A DNA stretch of 7,797 nt from Mageeibacillus sp. UBA5442. Its GTDB lineage: Bacteria > Bacillota > Clostridia > Saccharofermentanales > DTU023. Each line of letters begins with the position of its first letter. The stretch's first letter is position 1. Under the pieces are notes generated by a model. That model saw only the letters and a program-made list of their open reading frames with translations. It was not told the origin of the DNA and did not search any database. A program made the position numbers and the translations under genes. Positions 4,801 through 7,797 of this stretch are shown piece by piece. The stretch is taken from the NCBI GenBank assembly GCA_002427475.1, contig DIRG01000082.1, positions 3,286-11,082 of the forward strand, read 5' to 3'.

Positions 4801-7797
4801 TGTTGCTGTCTCCGTCAACTTATAGCGACCAGCACGGATATCTCCCTTGGTGAAGACACCTTTTTCATTGGTTTTGATCTCGGCGTCTACTAACGTCGTA
4901 GAACCGTTTAGATTAACGCGTTCCAGTTTGAAAACTGCGTTTTTAATCGGTCCCGGATTGTTAACTTGGTTGTTGATCTTATTTATTTGCAACTCGACGG
5001 TACGGCCTTCACCGCCGCCGCCATAGAACCACTGCTGGGCAGTAGTGTAGGTCGAGCTTTTGTTGAGCTCCGTGCTGTCTGTGCCACCGGTGAGAACGAT
5101 ATTGTTAACTACCCTAAAGTTACCCACCAGATTCGGCTTTAAGCGTGTTGAATATTGGATCGTATACTTTGAATTGATCGTGCCTGTTCCGCCAAAAGTA
5201 ATCTCAAAACTCATCTTATCCGGAGCAACAGCTAGGGCAAAGCCTTCCGTGATTTCTTTATCATTAGCATCGAAAAGTTTAATCGAACCGTCTACATACT
5301 CATGATGTTTATTGCGATCTGTTGTATATAAGCTATCAGTGATTTTTGCATTGTGTATGGTCAAGCCCTCAGGATTGATAGTGACGGTATAATCAATGTT
5401 TTCCGTATCGGGGTTTTGCTGACCGCTCTTGCCTGTCAGATCATTTGCCTTGTTGGCATAGTAGCGAATCCAAGCAGATGCATCATCTTCTTGCTTTAAG
5501 ACTTCATCATTACTTTGGTTTGTCAGTACTACAGTATTGTTATATTTGTCAAAGACTGTCGCATCCTCTGAAGGCAGGTAAAGAATCTCACTCTGATATG
5601 TAATCGTCCATTGGTAGGGACCGTTAGGCAGCGAAATTGTGAACCCATTGTCTGACTCAGCAATGTCCGTCGCATCGACGCTGATTGCCTCGTTATCCGA
5701 ACGGTAGGCGCTTACGGAACCTGATACCAAGCGTTGATCCGCTGGGATCGTATCTGCCAATACGGCGTCTACGAGGCTGATGAATTTATTAGCTGAGTCA
5801 GTATTGGCAAAAATAGTCCAATTAATACGCGGGTTTTCCCAATTGCTGCTGTTTGCGATGTTGTTCGCCCGCTTTTCCACCTGCAAGCTGGGGCTGGACA
5901 GTGGCTCTTCTATACTGTCCGAGCCACCAGTGTAAGTGATGGAAGCAGTATTTTTTATCTCCTGCTGCTCCTCGGCCGGTGACAGCGTTGTTTTATAGGT
6001 CAGAGTATATTCCTTAGCATCTAGCTTAGTTTTGCTAACTGTAAAGGAACCACCCGTCCCCGGATTGTTAATAGTAAAATCAGCGGTAACGTCCGCACCG
6101 CCGCTCATTATTTTAATGTCGCTGACGCTAACAGTAGTAGGTGTGTACGTATCGGTTAAGACAAAGTTGTGAATGACATTTTTCTGAGTATTAAAGGATA
6201 CCGTCCATTTCACTGTCTTGCTACCGTCATCGTTTATGACAACTTCACCCCACTTAGAGATGCCGGCGTCGCGCTTGGGTACGGTTTTTTCGCCTGTTTC
6301 TTCCCCGCCCTGCCAATTGAGAGTGGCCTTGTTTTTATGATCCAGGTTAGTTGTGTCGTCTACCGTTGTTCTGAAACGCAGGGTGAGCTCAGCGTTTGTC
6401 GCTTTAATTAGTGTGAGCACAAAACCTTTACTGTCGTTATCGATAGCTAAAGAATAGTCTTCGCCTTCTTCAAGAACATTCTTTGCGGCGTCCGTGAGTG
6501 TCAGCGAGCCTGCTAAGTATGTGTAATTTTCGCTCACGAATTCTTCTGTCAGCGTGGAATTGGCGTTTAGCAGCACTTCGCTTTGGTTAAAGACTACAGT
6601 CCATTCAATTTCCTGATTACCGTCTGCATTGACAATGTAACTGCCGTCTTTATGAATGCCGGCTTTCGGCCCTTCAATTTTAGCATCAGGCAGGGGTTGC
6701 GGTTCACCAATACCGGTGCCGCCTTCTCCTGTTAAGAAAACAAGTTCGGCATGGTTCGCCAATTCAGGTTGAGCCATACCGGCTTGAGTGTAGTAAGTTC
6801 TGTAAACGAACTTATAAGTATGAGGACCGGCATTAGTAATATCTAGTTTGAAACCTTCGCGTCCGTCCGGTTCTCCGTCAACTTCATGGATATATTCTTC
6901 GATCCTGAAGTTTGTTGCCTCTACATCATCTTTATATAGCTTATAGAGGCTGATATCGCTTACGTCAAAGTCTAAATATTCCGGTTTAAATACGTCCCTA
7001 ATCGTGATGTGACCGACATTAACCTTATTCGAGTTCAAAGTGATCGTCCACTCGATGTAGGGATTGCCGTCTGCATCTACGTGCTGTTCACCGACTTTGC
7101 CGCCGGTAGGAATCGTGTTTACAAGTACGGAGTCAGTAGCTGTGTTAGGTTCTTTTAAATCATCACTGATGGTATTAGTTACGGTCACATCATTTAGACC
7201 TACCGGCACTGTGGATGAATAGCTGATGTAATAAGCTTGGCCGTTGGCATCTAGGTCTGGAATAGTCAGCTTACCGTCAACTAAGGTTGGTGTAACATCA
7301 ACTGCTACCTTCGTGCCCGAGACTATATTGCCGTCAATGTCAACATCTACCTTGAAGACTTCTACGCTGTCCAAGATAACTTCACCATGAGTTAAGTTGT
7401 CGCTCAAACTGACAGTGCCTAAGTCAGCCTGTGCATAGTTATATTCTACTTCCCAGTCCAGTACGTGCGGATCTTCGGTCGCTTGTCCCTTCTTTTCAAT
7501 GAGAGGCAGGTCAGTAGACCAAGTGGCAGTGATGCTGTCTTTAACCTCATTTTCAACTGAGTCTAAAATAATCGTTGCTTTGTTGTTAATCTGATGTGTA
7601 CCGCCACCATCAGGACGGATCAGCGTGGTCGTATAGCTAATTTCATAGGCATCCTCTATAGAGCCGAGATTTAAGGTGAAGCCGCTGGTGCTTGCAGCAA
7701 GCATTTCTGGCGTTATTGTGACTTCTTCGCGGTCGATTTCTACATTCATATAATTGCGAATGATGCGATAAGCTTTGATGCTGCCGGGGACTAGTTC
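1879..7797 (-). CDS. Giant multidomain LPXTG-like wall-anchored adhesin or pilin (5' end beyond window)
   Basis: The frame is open from the right edge to TAG at 1881-1879: 1972 visible residues and no start. The ATG at 7749 is internal, because 16 in-frame codons precede it (LVPGSIKAYRI continues a domain) and no ribosome binding site is seen; residue numbers here count that Met as 1. Domain order: a partial Cna-type collagen-binding unit (to 80); six complete such units (81-915); one SpaA/Cna_B domain (916-1047) with E-box YKLTETATP; seven FctA/Spy0128-like pilin repeats (1048-1916); sorting signal LAATG (1920-1924); a hydrophobic helix (about 1929-1946); and RRRRHSREA. The expected role is a long, protease-resistant stalk attached to peptidoglycan by sortase, with host-matrix or cell adhesion by the missing N-terminus. 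That role is inferred from the families and no ligand can be named. No canonical YPK pilin motif is seen and no sortase gene is nearby, so pilus subunit versus single adhesin is open. A strong terminator follows. Confidence 0.93.
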   Translation of the reverse strand, partial: ELVPGSIKAYRIIRNYMNVEIDREEVTITPEMLAASTSGFTLNLGSIEDAYEISYTTTLIRPDGGGTHQINNKATIILDSVENEVKDSITATWSTDLPLIEKKGQATEDPHVLDWEVEYNYAQADLGTVSLSDNLTHGEVILDSVEVFKVDVDIDGNIVSGTKVAVDVTPTLVDGKLTIPDLDANGQAYYISYSSTVPVGLNDVTVTNTISDDLKEPNTATDSVLVNTIPTGGKVGEQHVDADGNPYIEWTITLNSNKVNVGHITIRDVFKPEYLDFDVSDISLYKLYKDDVEATNFRIEEYIHEVDGEPDGREGFKLDITNAGPHTYKFVYRTYYTQAGMAQPELANHAELVFLTGEGGTGIGEPQPLPDAKIEGPKAGIHKDGSYIVNADGNQEIEWTVVFNQSEVLLNANSTLTEEFVSENYTYLAGSLTLTDAAKNVLEEGEDYSLAIDNDSKGFVLTLIKATNAELTLRFRTTVDDTTNLDHKNKATLNWQGGEETGEKTVPKRDAGISKWGEVVINDDGSKTVKWTVSFNTQKNVIHNFVLTDTYTPTTVSVSDIKIMSGGADVTADFTINNPGTGGSFTVSKTKLDAKEYTLTYKTTLSPAEEQQEIKNTASITYTGGSDSIEEPLSSPSLQVEKRANNIANSSNWENPRINWTIFANTDSANKFISLVDAVLADTIPADQRLVSGSVSAYRSDNEAISVDATDIAESDNGFTISLPNGPYQWTITYQSEILYLPSEDATVFDKYNNTVVLTNQSNDEVLKQEDDASAWIRYYANKANDLTGKSGQQNPDTENIDYTVTINPEGLTIHNAKITDSLYTTDRNKHHEYVDGSIKLFDANDKEITEGFALAVAPDKMSFEITFGGTGTINSKYTIQYSTRLKPNLVGNFRVVNNIVLTGGTDSTELNKSSTYTTAQQWFYGGGGEGRTVELQINKINNQVNNPGPIKNAVFKLERVNLNGSTTLVDAEIKTNEKGVFTKGDIRAGRYKLTETATPALYQLMTSPVFFLIGYTDPADYEYEEEELLNPYTVIITNSNWDAATHSHASAEANELTLVNDYNPVSVSFTAGKMLTGQELRNNQFSFGLFNEDEQRVATSQNNVDGAVSFPAQTFNNTGKYTYTVRELAGSQGGMTYDPAVFNVSVEVSEGAEGLVADVTYTDSQSTAVEQPEFYNTYIASGAWTPEVSKALDAGGRVLTADEFNFKLTPVAGAPMPQGESAALTELSAKNAANGKVVFASIPYTQADSGQTYYYDVVEVAGTETGMTYDEMKVTIRVDIADNRDGTLSIVPTVQAEQGEEADSEFNNTYEASGEWTPEVSKHLDAGGRDLANSEFNFKLTPVDDATMPSGLTELEAGNDLDGKVEFTTIPYTEADIGKTYYYEVVEEAGSEIGMTYDGMTVRFKVEITDAGNGVLNVVTTVETGGDAEADTEFNNTYVASGSYVVEVGKELSGRELFAEEFNFKLTPVEGATMPEDGDSGESLSELSATNTADGKVEFAELTYTQEDIGSTYYYTITEVAGTEGSITYDPLVITLIVVITDNGDGDLAIETSYLIPEDAEEADTTFNNQYDADGSWVPTVSKVLTAGGRQLLADEFSFDLYLLAEDGETWLLQQTALNAADGGVTFEAINYTEVDTGQVYTYKIVERNGGEIGMTYDKLEVEIVVTVEDSELVGELEITTEYSEERVFNNSYEAAGTFVPEVKKDLLGRDLAAAEFEFTLIPVDGAPMPLAGDEEAVSSSTATNAADGKVIFDAISFSETDIGRTYNYIITEVKGELGGVEYSTQEIVLTVSIADAGNGELAISGSYTDAATFTNKYTVAPIEVVLEAEKELKGMDLVDEQFEFELLDEDGQVLETVTNAADGSIVFSAIEYSAAGEYNYSMREVKGKAAGFIYDETEYRVTVVVKDNGDGTFSTDIRLTDGAVLFSNAYSDSLAATGENISTVQTLGAVLLGLGVLTLIQRRRRHSREA
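1921..1992 (-). other. Cell-wall sorting signal: LAATG, hydrophobic helix, RRRR tail region
   Basis: The C-terminus has the classic three parts: motif LAATGE (LAATG at 1978-1992), an apolar segment containing LGAVLLGLGVLTLI, and RRRR with a short end. The motif has Ala where LPXTG sortase substrates have Pro. LAXTG is known mainly for class E sortases of Actinobacteria. By inference the protein is cleaved between Thr and Gly and linked to the cell wall, but the sortase that accepts it is not in the window. Confidence 0.88.
2002..4608 (-). repeat. Seven tandem FctA-type pilin isopeptide domains
   Basis: Seven units of about 113-133 residues lie at 4261-4608, 3865-4260, 3481-3864, 3082-3480, 2716-3081, 2341-2715 and 2002-2340 (N to C). 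Each has a first-strand Lys (xVSKxL...GRxL), EFNFKLTPV, a Y-T-YxxxE strand with GxTYD, and a closing FNNTY. Candidate isopeptide triads Lys/Glu/Asn, with the internal Met at 7749 as residue 1, are 1058/1112/1161, 1175/1244/1293, 1307/1372/1421, 1435/1504/1554, 1568/1632/1676, 1690/1758/1801 and 1816/1870/1914. All seven look intact. Units 2 and 3 are the most alike (WTPEVSK, DAGGR) and share identical 20-base stretches; units 1 and 7 are the most diverged. This fits growth by internal duplication. Confidence 0.9.
4609..5004 (-). other. SpaA / Cna_B prealbumin-like domain inside the adhesin
   Basis: Residues 916-1047 carry LQINKIN (Lys924 candidate), KNAVFKLERV, GVFTKGDIRAGRYKLTETATP (E-box Glu980) and a final strand LTLVNDY (Asn1045), the usual plan of a Cna_B/SpaA domain with a Lys-Asn isopeptide bond. 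It is the only copy and separates the two repeat arrays. A Gly-rich hinge (YGGGGEG, 909-915) precedes it. Between the E-box and the last strand is an unusually long acidic, aromatic stretch (DYEYEEEELLNPY, 1005-1017). Confidence 0.85.
5005..7797 (-). repeat. Array of Cna collagen-binding-type Ig-like units (one partial, six complete)
   Basis: Units of about 130-152 residues lie at 7510-7797 (partial), 7117-7509, 6685-7116, 6271-6684, 5881-6270, 5461-5880 and 5005-5460. Common features are a first-strand Lys followed by DGN..IEWTV.FN, a TDTY-like strand, a YTL.Y.T strand and a closing N-T-A-x-L/I strand. Candidate isopeptide Lys/acid/Asn sets (Met at 7749 as residue 1) are 86 or 87/D117/N192, K218/D252/N332, K362/E402/N473, K499/D533/N600, K626/D661 or D666/N737 or N738, and K767/D805/N882 or N883. 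The scheme matches the Lys-Asp-Asn bond known for the Cna N2 domain. Units differ strongly in sequence, so this array is older than the FctA array. Collagen binding itself is not shown, since tandem copies often act as spacers. Confidence 0.8.

Noticed and set aside
2507..6411. Several plus-strand open frames of 64-86 codons opposite the adhesin
   Set aside because: All are antisense shadows of the long repeat-rich gene. Their Ser/Pro/Ala-rich products mirror the repeats and none has a start signal.

Overview
The window looks like accessory DNA from a Gram-positive bacterium, most likely a low-to-moderate-GC Bacillota (Firmicutes) associated with a host surface. Three things suggest this: a lipoprotein with a lipobox, a very large wall-anchored surface protein built from Cna-, SpaA- and FctA-like modules, and Rho-independent terminators with AAGGAG-type ribosome binding. 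No 16S, tRNA or taxonomic marker gene is present, so the taxon is an inference.

Layout, left to right. (1) 1-947, minus strand: an AT-rich lipoprotein gene running off the left edge, with its start, ribosome binding site and lipobox visible; it is probably almost complete. (2) 948-1410: non-coding DNA and debris. It holds a strong minus-strand terminator hairpin (1098-1135), a cluster of four exact TTGGGTGCA repeats (1185-1240), and a short C-terminal fragment of an unidentified minus-strand gene (1294-1398). (3) 1411-1674, plus strand: the C-terminal third or so of an alpha/beta hydrolase, judged a decayed remnant. (4) 1675-1878: intergenic, with a very stable terminator (1779-1808) that has A/T tracts on both sides and so can serve both converging strands. 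(5) 1879-7797, minus strand: one huge gene open through the right edge. 1972 residues are visible and its true start lies outside the window.

The giant protein reads, N to C: one partial and six complete Cna collagen-binding-type units, one SpaA/Cna_B prealbumin-like domain, seven FctA-type pilin repeats, an LAATG sorting signal, a hydrophobic helix and an RRRR tail. Nearly every module keeps the Lys / acid / Asn pattern used for intramolecular isopeptide bonds, so the visible part would be a chain of up to 14 self-locked domains standing on the cell wall. No sortase or partner pilin gene is in the window, so it cannot be decided here whether this is a stand-alone adhesin or a pilus subunit.

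The region between the two large genes looks like a scar. Two unrelated gene fragments, each keeping only its C-terminal end, point away from a common junction near 1398-1411, beside a cluster of short direct repeats. No wholly new biological system is evident. The points most worth a second look are the non-canonical sorting motif with the exceptionally long isopeptide-domain array, and the repeat cluster with the deletion scar.
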